Source of the DNA: DASQWC01 sp035640475
GTDB taxonomy: Bacteria > Actinomycetota > JAICYB01
Assembly (NCBI GenBank): GCA_035640475.1
Contig: DASQWC010000131.1
Coordinates: forward strand, 1-18,735
Reading direction: 5' to 3'
Length of the DNA stretch: 18,735 nt
Shown piece by piece: positions 6,742 to 15,093 of this stretch. The stretch's first letter is position 1; each line of letters starts with the position of its first letter. The notes beneath the pieces are model-generated. The model worked only from the letters and a program-made list of their open reading frames with translations. It searched no databases and was not told the origin of the DNA. The position numbers and the translations under genes were made by a program.

Positions 6742-7380
6742 ATGCCCCTCGACCTCGCCGCTGCCACGCGCCATCTGTCGCGCGCGGATCCGGTGATGCG
6801 GAAGATCGTGAAATCGATCGGGCCGTGTGAGCTCAAGCCCGGCGCCCGCGGGAATCACTTCACGACCTTGCTGCGAGCGATCGTCGGCCAGCAGCTGTCG
6901 ACGCGGGCGGCCGAGACGATCTGGCAACGAGTGCTGGAGCTCGACGGGAGCGGCAAGCAGCTGAAACCCGAGACGGTGCTCGCGCTGTCCGACGCACAGC
7001 TGCGCGGAGCGGGATTGTCCAACGCCAAGGTCGCGTACGCGAAAGACCTCGCCGCACGGACGTCCGAGCTTCGTCTGAACCGTCTGAGCCGCTTGGACGA
7101 TGAAGCAATCGTCGAGCTCCTGACGTCGGTCAACGGCATCGGGCGATGGACGGTCGAGATGTTCCTGATCTTCAAGCTTGGACGGCCCGATGTGTGGCCC
7201 GTCGGGGACCTCGGGATCCGGAACGCCGTCGCGCGCGCCTACGGACTCGAGCCGACGAAGGACGGCTTGCAAACCGTCGCCGCGCCGTGGCGTCCGTGGC
7301 GATCGATCGCCTCGTGGTACCTGTGGCGGACGCTGGAGCCGGATCCGGCGAGAGCCGGCCCCTCGAAGCAGCCGGTCTGA
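6742..7380 (+). CDS. DNA-3-methyladenine glycosylase II (short AlkA type, HhH-GPD)
   Basis: This 212-aa protein is a HhH-GPD superfamily base-excision glycosylase that removes alkylated purines. LLRAIVGQQLSTRAA (43-57) is the conserved AlkA helix. The helix-hairpin-helix is LTSVNGIGRWTVEMF (127-141), and the catalytic aspartate is Asp156 in WPVGDLGIR. The C-terminal segment PWRPWRSIASWYLWR is also typical. It lacks the N-terminal TBP-like domain of E. coli AlkA, as do many short homologues, and has no 4Fe-4S cysteine cluster, which argues against endonuclease III or MutY. The ATG at 6742 lies just after a hairpin repeat. Its TGA overlaps the ATG of the kinase gene by one base. Confidence 0.92.
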   Translation: MPLDLAAATRHLSRADPVMRKIVKSIGPCELKPGARGNHFTTLLRAIVGQQLSTRAAETIWQRVLELDGSGKQLKPETVLALSDAQLRGAGLSNAKVAYAKDLAARTSELRLNRLSRLDDEAIVELLTSVNGIGRWTVEMFLIFKLGRPDVWPVGDLGIRNAVARAYGLEPTKDGLQTVAAPWRPWRSIASWYLWRTLEPDPARAGPSKQPV

Positions 7381-8825
7381 TGTCGCGACGGCCACGCCGA
7401 TCGTCGACGGGTCAGATCATTCGTCTGATCCGGCGCTCGGCGCGCGACGCCTGGCGCGGCTACCAGCTCCGGCGCTCGTCGTCGAGCGGCGACGGGATTC
7501 CGACGGATCCGGACGTCCGTCGCGCACAACTGGCTCGGATGGGCACGAGCGTGGGCGCTCGCGCTGGGGCCGCCCGGCTCAAGACGATCGGGCGCAGCGA
7601 GGAGCGAAAGAAAGAAATCCGCTACGAAGCGGCGATGCGCTCCGCCGGCGACGTCCTGGAGGTGATGGGCAACATGAAGGGCGCCGTCATGAAGCTCGCG
7701 CAGATGGCGTCGTTCGCCATCGACGGCCTTCCCGAGGGCGTGCAGCAGCAGCTCGCTCAGCTCCAGTCCGCAGCGCCGCCGATGGCATACGAGCTCGTAT
7801 CGGAGGTCGTGACGCGCGAGCTGGGTGCGCCGCCGGACCAGGTCTTCGGCTCGTTCGATCCACAGCCGATGGCCGCCGCCTCCATCGGCCAGGTGCATCG
7901 TGCGCGTACACAGGACGGCCGCGACGTCGCCGTCAAAGTGCAGTACCCAGGTGTGGACGAAGCGATCAAGGCCGACCTCCAGAACGCCGACATGCTCTTC
8001 CAGACGGTTGCCGCGATGTTCGGTGGGTTCAATCCGAAGGAGCTGCTTCAGGAGGTCGTCACCCGAATGACCGAGGAGTTCGACTACACGCGCGAAGCGG
8101 CCAATCAGCAGTTCTTCGCCGACCGGTATCGGGGGCACCCATTCGTCAAGATCGCTGAAGTCCTTCCCGAGCACTCGGCGACGCGCGTGCTCACGTCGGA
8201 GCTCGTTGCGGGGCGCGGCTTCTACGAGGTACTCGACGATCCCCAAGCGGCTAAGGACCGTTACGGCGAGATCATCAGCCGCTTCGCCAACGGATCGATC
8301 ATCGTCGACGGCGTCTTCTCCGGCGACCCGCACCCGGGCAACTACATCTTCATGGACGACGGCCGCATCTGCTTCCTCGATTTCGGGCTCATCAAACGGC
8401 TGGAGGGACGCGAGATCGATCTCGTCCGGGCGCCGGGTCTTGCGGTCCTGCACGAGGATCCCGCCGAGCTCGAAACGTCGCTGCGCGCACTGAACGTGAT
8501 CGAGCCCGGCGTCGAGGTCAACCGCGATCGCCTGTGGGACCTCTTCAACGCGATGCTGCGTCCGATTGTTCAAGACGCGCAATTCCGCTACACCCGCAAG
8601 ATCGTGGGTGACACCTTCCGAGACGTCGCACTCCCCGATTCCCCATACCGGGATATCCAGGAGCTCCTGCACTTCCCGGCGATGCTCGTGATGTGGCAGC
8701 GCTACACGTTCGGCACGGCGGCCGTCCTCGGCCATCTGGAGGCCGAGGCGAACTGGCATCGCATCTCGCGCGAGCTCTTGCTCGGCGACCCGCCCAGCAC
8801 CCCGATCGGTGAGCGATGGTCATAG
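7380..8825 (+). CDS. ABC1/UbiB/Coq8 family atypical protein kinase-like ATPase
   Basis: Starting at ATG 7380, which overlaps the alkA stop (TGATG), the protein has 481 aa. The frame is open further upstream, but that part is antisense-like and overlaps alkA. Family hallmarks are the KxGQ-type motif (here K105-L-A-Q108), the Ala-rich loop AAASIGQ (165-171), the lysine of VAVK (Lys186), FSGDPHPGN with Asp316 and Asn321, and LDFG with Asp334. UbiB/Coq8 proteins are ATPases linked to isoprenoid-quinone synthesis or lipid handling; many actinobacterial members have no assigned role. The glycine of KxGQ is replaced by alanine here. No clear transmembrane helix is seen. It overlaps the next VOC gene by 10 bp, so three genes are translationally coupled. 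Confidence 0.9.
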   Translation: MSRRPRRSSTGQIIRLIRRSARDAWRGYQLRRSSSSGDGIPTDPDVRRAQLARMGTSVGARAGAARLKTIGRSEERKKEIRYEAAMRSAGDVLEVMGNMKGAVMKLAQMASFAIDGLPEGVQQQLAQLQSAAPPMAYELVSEVVTRELGAPPDQVFGSFDPQPMAAASIGQVHRARTQDGRDVAVKVQYPGVDEAIKADLQNADMLFQTVAAMFGGFNPKELLQEVVTRMTEEFDYTREAANQQFFADRYRGHPFVKIAEVLPEHSATRVLTSELVAGRGFYEVLDDPQAAKDRYGEIISRFANGSIIVDGVFSGDPHPGNYIFMDDGRICFLDFGLIKRLEGREIDLVRAPGLAVLHEDPAELETSLRALNVIEPGVEVNRDRLWDLFNAMLRPIVQDAQFRYTRKIVGDTFRDVALPDSPYRDIQELLHFPAMLVMWQRYTFGTAAVLGHLEAEANWHRISRELLLGDPPSTPIGERWS

Positions 8826-9553
8826 ACCTCGATCACGTCGCACTGGCACTGCAGGACGTCGGCCCGACGCTACGCACACTCGTGACCGACTTCGGAACGC
8901 CCGTGCTGTTCGGCGGCGTGAACTTCGGCTTCCGCGCCGTCCAAGTCGACGGCGGCGACCTGCACATCGAGCTGCTCGAGCCCTTCAATACGGAAGCCAA
9001 CGATTTCCTCGAGCGATTCCTCATTCGCAGCGGCGAAGGCCCGCATCACCTGACGTTCAAAACCGACGACATTCGCCGTGAGCTCGAACGAGCAAGTGAT
9101 GCCGGGTACACGCCCGTCGGCGTCAACATCGACAACCCGTGGTGGAAGGAAGCCTTCATCCACCCGAAGGAGGCCGGCGGCACCGTCGTCCAGATCGCCC
9201 AATCCGGCATCGAGCCGGAGCACCTCGAGCGAGTCGCCGGCGAGTACGGTCCGGGGAGCTGGTGGCCGGAGCAGCCGGAGCCGTCGACGAATCGTTCGGT
9301 TCTGCGCCGCGTTGTCGTCGCCACTGAGGAAATCGGCCGCGCGCTCGCGCTCTACACGGACTGGCTCGGCGGCGAGACGTCGGGCCACGGCGAGGGATGG
9401 ATCGAGCTCGCATGGCCGGGCGGCGGCAAAGTGATGCTCGAGCTGGCCGCCGGACGGCCGGAAGGCGTCCACCGGCTGGAGTGGACGCACGAGGGCGAGC
9501 GCGCCGAGCGCATCGTCGGCGGCGCGCGAATGGTGCTCTATTCGGAGAGCTGA
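8816..9553 (+). CDS. VOC family protein (methylmalonyl-CoA epimerase/glyoxalase-like)
   Basis: This 245-aa protein starts at ATG 8816 inside the end of the kinase gene. The first module has a good epimerase-like pattern: DHVALAL with His7, HIELLEP with Glu52, GPHHLTF with His77/78, and IHPKEAGGTVVQIAQ where the usual final Glu is Gln126. A second, shorter module (about 150-245) starts RSVLRRVVVAT and appears to be a partial VOC fold. The first module could bind a divalent metal and act on an acyl-CoA or hydroxy-acid, but the function is not established. Its last 16 bp overlap the end of the convergent terC gene. Confidence 0.8.
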   Translation: MVIDLDHVALALQDVGPTLRTLVTDFGTPVLFGGVNFGFRAVQVDGGDLHIELLEPFNTEANDFLERFLIRSGEGPHHLTFKTDDIRRELERASDAGYTPVGVNIDNPWWKEAFIHPKEAGGTVVQIAQSGIEPEHLERVAGEYGPGSWWPEQPEPSTNRSVLRRVVVATEEIGRALALYTDWLGGETSGHGEGWIELAWPGGGKVMLELAAGRPEGVHRLEWTHEGERAERIVGGARMVLYSES

Positions 9554-10470
9554 CTCCCGCGCGCTTCCACACGCAGGGATATCCAGACGGAGATCGTCAG
9601 CGTCAGCAGAATGAAGCTCAGCGACGCCCAGATCGGCACGTGGATCCAGTGGTTGATCAGCATCTTGATGCCGATGAAGACGAGGATCGCCGATAACCCC
9701 ACTTGCAGGTACCTGAAGCGGCGCATCATCTGGGCGAGCAGAAAGTACAGCGCGCGAAGTCCGAGGATCGCGAATGCGTTCGAACTGAAAACGAGGAACG
9801 GGTTCCGCGTCACACCGAAGATCGCCGGAATCGAGTCGACGGCGAAGATGATGTCCGTCGTCTCGACGACGATGAGAACCGCCAGCAGCGGCGTGGCCAC
9901 CCGTCGCCCGTTCTCCCGCACGATAAAGCTCTGTCCGTGGTACACCGGCGAAATACGGATGAATCTGCGCGCCAAACGGAGAACGAAGTTGCTGTCCGGA
10001 TGGACCTCGACCTGCTCGTGCCGCGCCATGCGGATGCCGGTGAAGACGAGGAATGCACCGAAGACGTAGAAGAGGAACTCGAACCGCTCGAGCAGTGCGG
10101 CGCCGGCGAGGATGAAGGAAGCGCGAAATACAAGCGCGCCGACGATCCCCCAGAACAACACGCGATGTTGCAGCACCGACGGCACGGCGAAGTACGAAAA
10201 GATCAGCACGAAGACGAAGATGTTGTCCGCCGACAAGGAGTACTCGAGCAGGTACCCGGCGATGTACTCGCCGGCGGCCGTCCCTCCTTGCCACGCCCAG
10301 ATGACGAATGTGAAGGCGAGGCCCATCGACATCCAGATGGCGACCCACATCGCGCCCTCGCGCGTCGAGACCTCGTGGGCGTCGCGGTGAAAAAGGAACA
10401 GGTCGATGAAGAGCATGCCGAGGACAAAGACGACGAAAGCGATCCAAATCCACGGCGCGACGGTGACCAT
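9538..10470 (-). CDS. TerC/Alx family integral membrane protein
   Basis: The protein has 310 aa and about nine predicted hydrophobic helices. TerC signature segments are clear: EYSLSADNIFVFVL with Asp82 and Asn83, and VVETTDIIFAVDSIPAIFGVT with Glu203, Asp206 and Asp212, followed by FSSNAFAILGLRALYF. The family includes Alx and other manganese exporters and tellurite-resistance TerC. Metal export, probably Mn(II), is the best guess from family knowledge. It starts 3 bp after the stop of the MFS gene, so it is likely the second gene of an operon; no yybP-ykoY riboswitch-like leader could fit upstream. No strong ribosome binding site is seen, which is consistent with coupling. Confidence 0.93.
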   Translation of the reverse strand: MVTVAPWIWIAFVVFVLGMLFIDLFLFHRDAHEVSTREGAMWVAIWMSMGLAFTFVIWAWQGGTAAGEYIAGYLLEYSLSADNIFVFVLIFSYFAVPSVLQHRVLFWGIVGALVFRASFILAGAALLERFEFLFYVFGAFLVFTGIRMARHEQVEVHPDSNFVLRLARRFIRISPVYHGQSFIVRENGRRVATPLLAVLIVVETTDIIFAVDSIPAIFGVTRNPFLVFSSNAFAILGLRALYFLLAQMMRRFRYLQVGLSAILVFIGIKMLINHWIHVPIWASLSFILLTLTISVWISLRVEARGSQLSE

Positions 10471-10473
10471 GAG

Positions 10474-12402
10474 CTAACGGACCCTCTCGGTCGAGCGCTT
10501 GAGAGAGCCGAGCACGAGCTCGGCCGCGCCGGTGAGCGCAACGACGACGATGACCGCAATAACCCACGCGGTCGCGGGCGCGCCGGATGGGCCGGGCCCG
10601 CCTTCAGACGGAACGTACAGCTGCGCGACGGGCCCCCGCGGCGCGAAATCGGTCACTTTCCAGCCGTCACGCGAACGCTCGAGCGTGAGGCTCATCGCGA
10701 CGACACGATCCGATTCTTCGAGCTCGACTCTGAACGGCACCACTCGAAGCCTCGCGATCTCAGCGGCACGCCCCACCTCGATGCGGGACAGCTCGACGTC
10801 GGTCCCGCCGAATAATGCGCGAGCGACGCGCTCGTTCCCGAGGCGATCGACGTCGTCCCCATCGCCACTGGAAACCGCCTGAAGGAAGCGTTCGGCCGCG
10901 CCCTCAGGCCGTCGCGTCACATCGCCGAGTGCGACTATTCCGGCGACGACGAGACCGCCGATCGCGACGATGACGCTGATGGCGATCAGCGGAGCGCGGC
11001 GGCTCGTCGTGCGCGCGGCGCGCCGGACGGCGGTCGGATCGACGCCCAGCTCGGCCTCGATCTCTTCGAGCTCCCGGCCCTTGGTCTCGGGAAGATGCCG
11101 GTAGATCAGCCATGTAGCCGGGAAGAACAGGAGGACGAGCAGACTCACGCTGTCGCCGATCGATCCGAGCGCGCCGGTGTAATGGTCGCCGAGCACACCC
11201 ACGAGCAGCGGGCCGAGGATGAATCCGGCGATCTCGAAGACGTTGCGCGCCCACGCCGCGGACTGGTTGCGAATGTAGGTCGGGAAGAGCTCGGTCGAGA
11301 TCGCGCCGGTCACGGGCGCCATCCCGAGTCCGAAGAACACGGCGATGACGAGCAGTCCGGCGATCGCCATGCCCTGGACCTGAAAGAGCGCGAAAGCGCT
11401 CGCACCGGCCATCGCGCCGAAGGCGATCGCAGTCGGTCGTCGCCCGACGCCGTCCATGAGCCGTCCGCATGCCCAGTAGCCGGCCGTCCCACACCCGTAC
11501 GCGGCAAGGAAGATGAGCTCCGACGTCGTTTCGCTCAGGCCGCCCTCGCCCTGTGCGTAGTAGAAGTACCACGCCGTCGCACCGAACAACGGCAACGAAC
11601 GGAAGAGATGGACGAGACCCACGAAAACGAGCGTCCGGCGGTTGTGCGGGCCCCAGGGCTCCCAAAAGCTCACGTGGAGCGAGCCGCCGCCTTTGCGTAC
11701 GGAGTCGGCGTGCTGCTCGAACCGTCGCGTCTCCTTCAGTCGACGGCGGAAGAACGCGAGGAACAGCAGCGGGATGACGCCGACGAGATACAGACCGCGC
11801 CAGCCGAGCGACGTGTCGTCCACTCCGCCGAGCGACAGCAGGACGACGGCGATCGCACCGATGGCGGAGCACATCAGAAAGATGCCGAGGGTCCGAGCTC
11901 GCCGATCCTTCGGAAACTCCTCAACGATCATCGTCACCGCGACCGCGTACTCGGCTCCCAGGAAGACGCGCGATAGCGACTGAAAGGCGGTAAACGACCA
12001 AAGATCGCGCGAGGCCGCGGTCAGGGCCGTCATCACGGTGTAGCCGAGCACCGACCACAGCAACAGGCGGCGCCTTCCCCATCGATCTCCCGCACGCGCG
12101 AGAAAGAACGCGGCGCCGAGACCGAGCTCGATGATCGCGCGCGAGATGCCGAGCTCGCTCTCGGAGACGTTGAACGAGTCGCGAATCGCCGGGAGCACAA
12201 GCGCGAGGATCGAGCCGTCGTAGCCCTCGAAGAACGTCGCCGCGAGCAGCAGCAGTAGCAGGGTGCGCAGATACGCGGGCGAGTGCTCTTCGACCGGCTC
12301 GCCGCGTCTCGTGGAGGCGAGCTCCTCACCGGTGGAGCCGCCGAGGGCCTCACCGCCGGATGTCCCGGCGGCCTCGGTCAACGGGTCGTCGCGCTCCGGC
12401 AT
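10474..12402 (-). CDS. MFS transporter with C-terminal two-helix extension and extra soluble domain
   Basis: This 642-aa protein is much longer than a normal MFS carrier of 400-470 aa. Residues 45 to about 437 form a standard 12-helix MFS unit of the sugar/aromatic-acid porter type, with Asp62 in helix 1 (FEGYDGS), loop motif GDRWGRRR (105-112) and terminal PETKGRELEEIE (from 438). After this come a basic linker, a helix at about 472-492, a soluble segment of about 115 residues (495-610) and a last helix at about 612-632. The soluble part, from RPEGAAERFLQAVSSGD to DGWKVTDFAP, resembles NTF2-like/DUF4878-type folds. By topology it should face outside the membrane. Substrate unknown. TerC follows after 3 bp; the AKR gene diverges across 46 bp. 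Confidence 0.87.
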   Translation of the reverse strand: MPERDDPLTEAAGTSGGEALGGSTGEELASTRRGEPVEEHSPAYLRTLLLLLLAATFFEGYDGSILALVLPAIRDSFNVSESELGISRAIIELGLGAAFFLARAGDRWGRRRLLLWSVLGYTVMTALTAASRDLWSFTAFQSLSRVFLGAEYAVAVTMIVEEFPKDRRARTLGIFLMCSAIGAIAVVLLSLGGVDDTSLGWRGLYLVGVIPLLFLAFFRRRLKETRRFEQHADSVRKGGGSLHVSFWEPWGPHNRRTLVFVGLVHLFRSLPLFGATAWYFYYAQGEGGLSETTSELIFLAAYGCGTAGYWACGRLMDGVGRRPTAIAFGAMAGASAFALFQVQGMAIAGLLVIAVFFGLGMAPVTGAISTELFPTYIRNQSAAWARNVFEIAGFILGPLLVGVLGDHYTGALGSIGDSVSLLVLLFFPATWLIYRHLPETKGRELEEIEAELGVDPTAVRRAARTTSRRAPLIAISVIVAIGGLVVAGIVALGDVTRRPEGAAERFLQAVSSGDGDDVDRLGNERVARALFGGTDVELSRIEVGRAAEIARLRVVPFRVELEESDRVVAMSLTLERSRDGWKVTDFAPRGPVAQLYVPSEGGPGPSGAPATAWVIAVIVVVALTGAAELVLGSLKRSTERVR

Positions 12403-12448
12403 CGAGGCAATAGCATCACACAGTCACACGGGAGGACGGGGAGACGGC
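12403..12448. promoter_or_regulatory. Divergent MFS / aldo-keto reductase promoter region
   Basis: These 46 bp separate two divergent starts. TAGCAT at 12411-12416 could be the -10 box for the plus-strand reductase, giving a leader of about 25 bases that includes GGGGAG at 12438-12443 as ribosome binding site. A direct repeat TCACAC-N2-TCACAC occupies 12416-12429 and might be a regulator site. No ribosome binding site is seen for the MFS gene. The assignment rests on pattern alone. Confidence 0.35.
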
Positions 12449-13396
12449 ATGGAAACGCGAAAGCTCGGGTCGCTCGACGTTTCGGTCGTCGGGCTCGGCT
12501 GCAACAACTTCGGTATGCGCATCGACGAGGCGGCTACGAAAGAGGTGGTCGACGCCGCCATCGACGCGGGCATCAATTTCTTCGACACCGCCGACGTCTA
12601 CGGGAACCGGGGCAAGTCCGAGGAATTTCTCGGGAAAGCGCTGGGCCCCAAGCGCGACGACGTGCTCATCGCGACCAAGTTCGGCTCTCCCATGAGCGAC
12701 GACGGCCAATCGCAGGGCGGAAGCCCGCGCTGGATCGAACGGGCCGTCGAGGACAGCCTTCGGCGCTTGGGCACCGACCGCATCGACCTCTATCAGCACC
12801 ACTTCCCCGACCGCGATACGCCGTTCGACGAGACGCTGGCCGCACTCGACAAGCTCGTGCGTGACGGCAAGGTTCGCGAGATCGGCTGCTCGAACTATGC
12901 CGGCAAGCACATCGACAAGTGCGCCGGTATCTCGAAGGACAAGGGCATCGCGCAGTGGGTATCGGCGCAGAACAATTACAGCCTGCTCGAGCGCGCGCCG
13001 GAAGCAGATGTCATCGGCGCATGCGAGCGCAACGGGTTGGGCCTGCTTCCCTACTTCCCGCTCGCCTCTGGCCTGCTCACCGGGAAGTACGTGTCGAAGG
13101 ACGACCGGCCGGAGGGGACGCGCATCACCCTGATGGCGCAGGCCATGCCCGAGCGGGCGGAGGGCGTGCTGACCGACGAGAACTTCGCAATCATCGGCAA
13201 GCTACGCGCATTCGCCGAGGAGCACGGGCACTCGCTGCTCGATCTCGCGATGTCGTGGCTGGCGAGCAAGCCCGTGATCTCGTCGGTCATTGCCGGTGCG
13301 ACCAAGCCGGAACAGGTTCGCGCAAACGTCGACGCAGCCTCCTGGCGGCTCACGCCGGACGAGATGGCGCAAGTCGACGCACTGTCGAGCCGTTAA
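12449..13396 (+). CDS. Aldo/keto reductase
   Basis: From ATG 12449, preceded by GGGGAG, the protein has 315 aa, the standard length for a TIM-barrel aldo/keto reductase. The catalytic tetrad is Asp46 and Tyr51 (FFDTADVYG), Lys77 (IATKFG) and His118 (LYQHHFPD). The C-terminal SSVIAGATKPEQVRAN is the NADPH-binding block of AKR families related to YajO, YghZ and the potassium channel beta subunit. It probably reduces aldehydes or ketones with NADPH; the substrate is unknown. The frame is open upstream, but that section is antisense to the MFS gene. It diverges from the MFS gene and its stop overlaps the convergent ABC permease by 4 bp (TTAA at 13393-13396). Confidence 0.93.
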   Translation: METRKLGSLDVSVVGLGCNNFGMRIDEAATKEVVDAAIDAGINFFDTADVYGNRGKSEEFLGKALGPKRDDVLIATKFGSPMSDDGQSQGGSPRWIERAVEDSLRRLGTDRIDLYQHHFPDRDTPFDETLAALDKLVRDGKVREIGCSNYAGKHIDKCAGISKDKGIAQWVSAQNNYSLLERAPEADVIGACERNGLGLLPYFPLASGLLTGKYVSKDDRPEGTRITLMAQAMPERAEGVLTDENFAIIGKLRAFAEEHGHSLLDLAMSWLASKPVISSVIAGATKPEQVRANVDAASWRLTPDEMAQVDALSSR

Positions 13397-14169
13397 GCAA
13401 CGTCTCGCGCGCGAAACCAGGCGTAGCTCGCGGCGAGTAGCCCTCCCGTATAGACGGCGAGCACGATACCGGCCCGCAGTGCTGAGAAGTCGAACAAGTC
13501 GCGACCGTTCACGCTGACGCCGACGATCTCCTCAGCCGAGACGAACTGCTGCGCATTCGCGCCCGGCATCCAGCGAAACAGTCCCGGCTTCCACAGCACG
13601 AGCAGATTCGACACAACGAAATCGAAGATGAGCCAGACCGCTATGGGGCCGCCCGAGTTACGAACGAGCCCGGCGAGTCCGACGCCGAGGCCGGCTCCCA
13701 GGGCGCCGAGCGCCGTCCCGCGCACCAGGACGCCGATCGTCGAACCCCACCACTCGCCCGTCACGCCCGAGATCGAGCCGTGTGCCGCCGCAGCGGGCAC
13801 GAGCACGAGCGCGACGAGCACCAGGACACCGAAGACCGTGAGCGCCGAAAGTGCCGATGCGGCCGCCAGCTTCGCGACGAGCACGCGTCCGCGCCGCGGT
13901 TCCCACGTCAGCAACGTCGTCATCCCGCCGCACGCCCACTCGGCTCCCACGAACGACGCTCCGCAGACGACGGCCAGACTGAACAGCGGCTGCGAAGCGA
14001 TGCGTAAGGAGAGCGGGGCGACGGTCGTGTAACGGATCGAGGCGTCGCGCGTGCTCAGGAAGACGATCACGCCGACGAAGAGCGTGACTGCGACGACAAC
14101 CGCGAGCACGATTCGGAAGGCGCGGCGCGACGTGAGCCGGAGGATCTCGGCCCGGACGAGCATCATCAC
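13393..14169 (-). CDS. ABC-2 type transporter permease
   Basis: The protein has about 258 aa with roughly six hydrophobic helices, for example around residues 19-38, 60-75, 100-127, 145-165, 173-195 and 232-252. The pattern AEILRLTSRRAFRIVL followed by an FVGAEWACGGMTTLLTWEP segment (about 73-91) is typical of ABC-2 permeases of the BcrB/NatB type, where the loop contacts the ATPase. The start is one of GTG 14169, ATG 14166 or ATG 14163; all overlap or abut the ATPase stop, so translation is coupled. Together with the upstream ATPase it forms an exporter, possibly for a lipid, peptide or drug. No substrate gene is adjacent. Confidence 0.87.
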   Translation of the reverse strand: MMMLVRAEILRLTSRRAFRIVLAVVVAVTLFVGVIVFLSTRDASIRYTTVAPLSLRIASQPLFSLAVVCGASFVGAEWACGGMTTLLTWEPRRGRVLVAKLAAASALSALTVFGVLVLVALVLVPAAAAHGSISGVTGEWWGSTIGVLVRGTALGALGAGLGVGLAGLVRNSGGPIAVWLIFDFVVSNLLVLWKPGLFRWMPGANAQQFVSAEEIVGVSVNGRDLFDFSALRAGIVLAVYTGGLLAASYAWFRARDVA

Positions 14170-15086
14170 GTCTGCTCGCCCCCCGTGAGCTCGAGGAACA
14201 CGGCCTCGAGGCTGATCTCCTCCGGGCGAAGCTCGGTGAGGTAGATCCCGGCGTCGGCGAGCGTCTGCGTGATCTTGCCGGCGCGATCCGGCGGCGCCTT
14301 TACGCGAAGGCTGCGGTCGCCGCGAAAGCTCGTCTTGTATCCGGCCGTCGCCAGGACGTGCTTCGCCTCCTGAATCTTCGGCGCCCTGACGACAAAGGCC
14401 GGACCGCCGCGCATCGCGAGCACCTCACCGACCGGTCCCTGCGCGATGCACCGCCCCTGCACGAGGATCGCGACGGAGTCGCAGATCGTCTGCACCTCGG
14501 TCAGGAGGTGGCTCGACAGGAAGACGGTTCGTCCTTCATCTGCAAGCGAGCGAAGAAGATCGCGTATCTCCTTCAGTCCGGCCGGATCGAGGCCGTGCGC
14601 CGGCTCGTCGAGGATCAGCAGCTCGGGATCCTTCATGAGCACGGCCGCCAGTCCGAGCCGCTGCTTCATGCCCAGTGAGTAGGCCTTGAACTTGTCGTCG
14701 GCGCGCGCGGCAAGCCCGACACGGTCGAGCGACTCCTCGACGGCCGACGGCGCCAAACCAATCGCCGTCGCGAGCAGCTCGAGATTGCGGCGCGCCGAGA
14801 ATCCCGGAAAGAACGCCGGCGTCTCGACGATCGACCCGACGCCGTCGATGACCTCGGAAAGCCCGCGCGGGACGGCCGTCCCGAGAATCTTGCAGGACCC
14901 GGAATCCGGACGGACCAAACCAAGCAAGCTGCGTATGGTCGTCGTCTTTCCGGAGCCGTTCGGGCCGAGAAAACCAAAGACCGAGCCGGACGGCACGGCG
15001 AGGTCGATGCCGCCCAATGCAAAGATGGGACGACGGAACCGGCGATTGAACGTCTTGTGGAGTCCTTCGACCTCGATCGCGTTCAC
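14166..15086 (-). CDS. ABC transporter ATP-binding protein (BcrA/CcmA type)
   Basis: The 306-aa protein has all nucleotide-binding motifs in order: Walker A GPNGSGKTT (41-49), signature YSLGMKQRL (136-144), Walker B LLILDEP (156-162) and the switch His193. The Q-loop position carries Glu88 (IVETPAFFPGFSARRNL), as in many BcrA-like drug and lantibiotic exporters. The C-terminal 90 residues form the accessory domain common in this group, ending RPEEISLEAVFLELTGGE. It starts at GTG 15086, only 7 bp after the stop of the precorrin-2 dehydrogenase-like gene and without a clear ribosome binding site. It overlaps the permease gene by up to 4 bp. Confidence 0.93.
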   Translation of the reverse strand: MNAIEVEGLHKTFNRRFRRPIFALGGIDLAVPSGSVFGFLGPNGSGKTTTIRSLLGLVRPDSGSCKILGTAVPRGLSEVIDGVGSIVETPAFFPGFSARRNLELLATAIGLAPSAVEESLDRVGLAARADDKFKAYSLGMKQRLGLAAVLMKDPELLILDEPAHGLDPAGLKEIRDLLRSLADEGRTVFLSSHLLTEVQTICDSVAILVQGRCIAQGPVGEVLAMRGGPAFVVRAPKIQEAKHVLATAGYKTSFRGDRSLRVKAPPDRAGKITQTLADAGIYLTELRPEEISLEAVFLELTGGEQT

Positions 15087-15093
15087 GCCAAAC

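Noticed and set aside
7146..7379. An upstream start for the ABC1 kinase
   Set aside because: It lies inside alkA in another frame and lacks family similarity; ATG 7380 overlaps the alkA stop in a typical coupled arrangement.
7239..8759. Long open frame on the minus strand opposite the ABC1 kinase
   Set aside because: High-GC coding DNA often leaves the antisense frame open; the translation has no recognisable family features, while the plus strand encodes all kinase motifs.
9600..10473. yybP-ykoY manganese riboswitch for TerC
   Set aside because: Only 3 bp separate TerC from the upstream gene, leaving no untranslated leader to hold it.
8870..10567. Long minus-strand open frame across the second VOC gene and TerC
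   Set aside because: Arg/Pro/His-rich translation without domain features; it conflicts with two clearly recognised genes.
9703..10815. Plus-strand open frame rich in Asp, Glu and Arg opposite TerC and the MFS gene
   Set aside because: The composition is that expected for the antisense of membrane-protein codons; no start context or family similarity.
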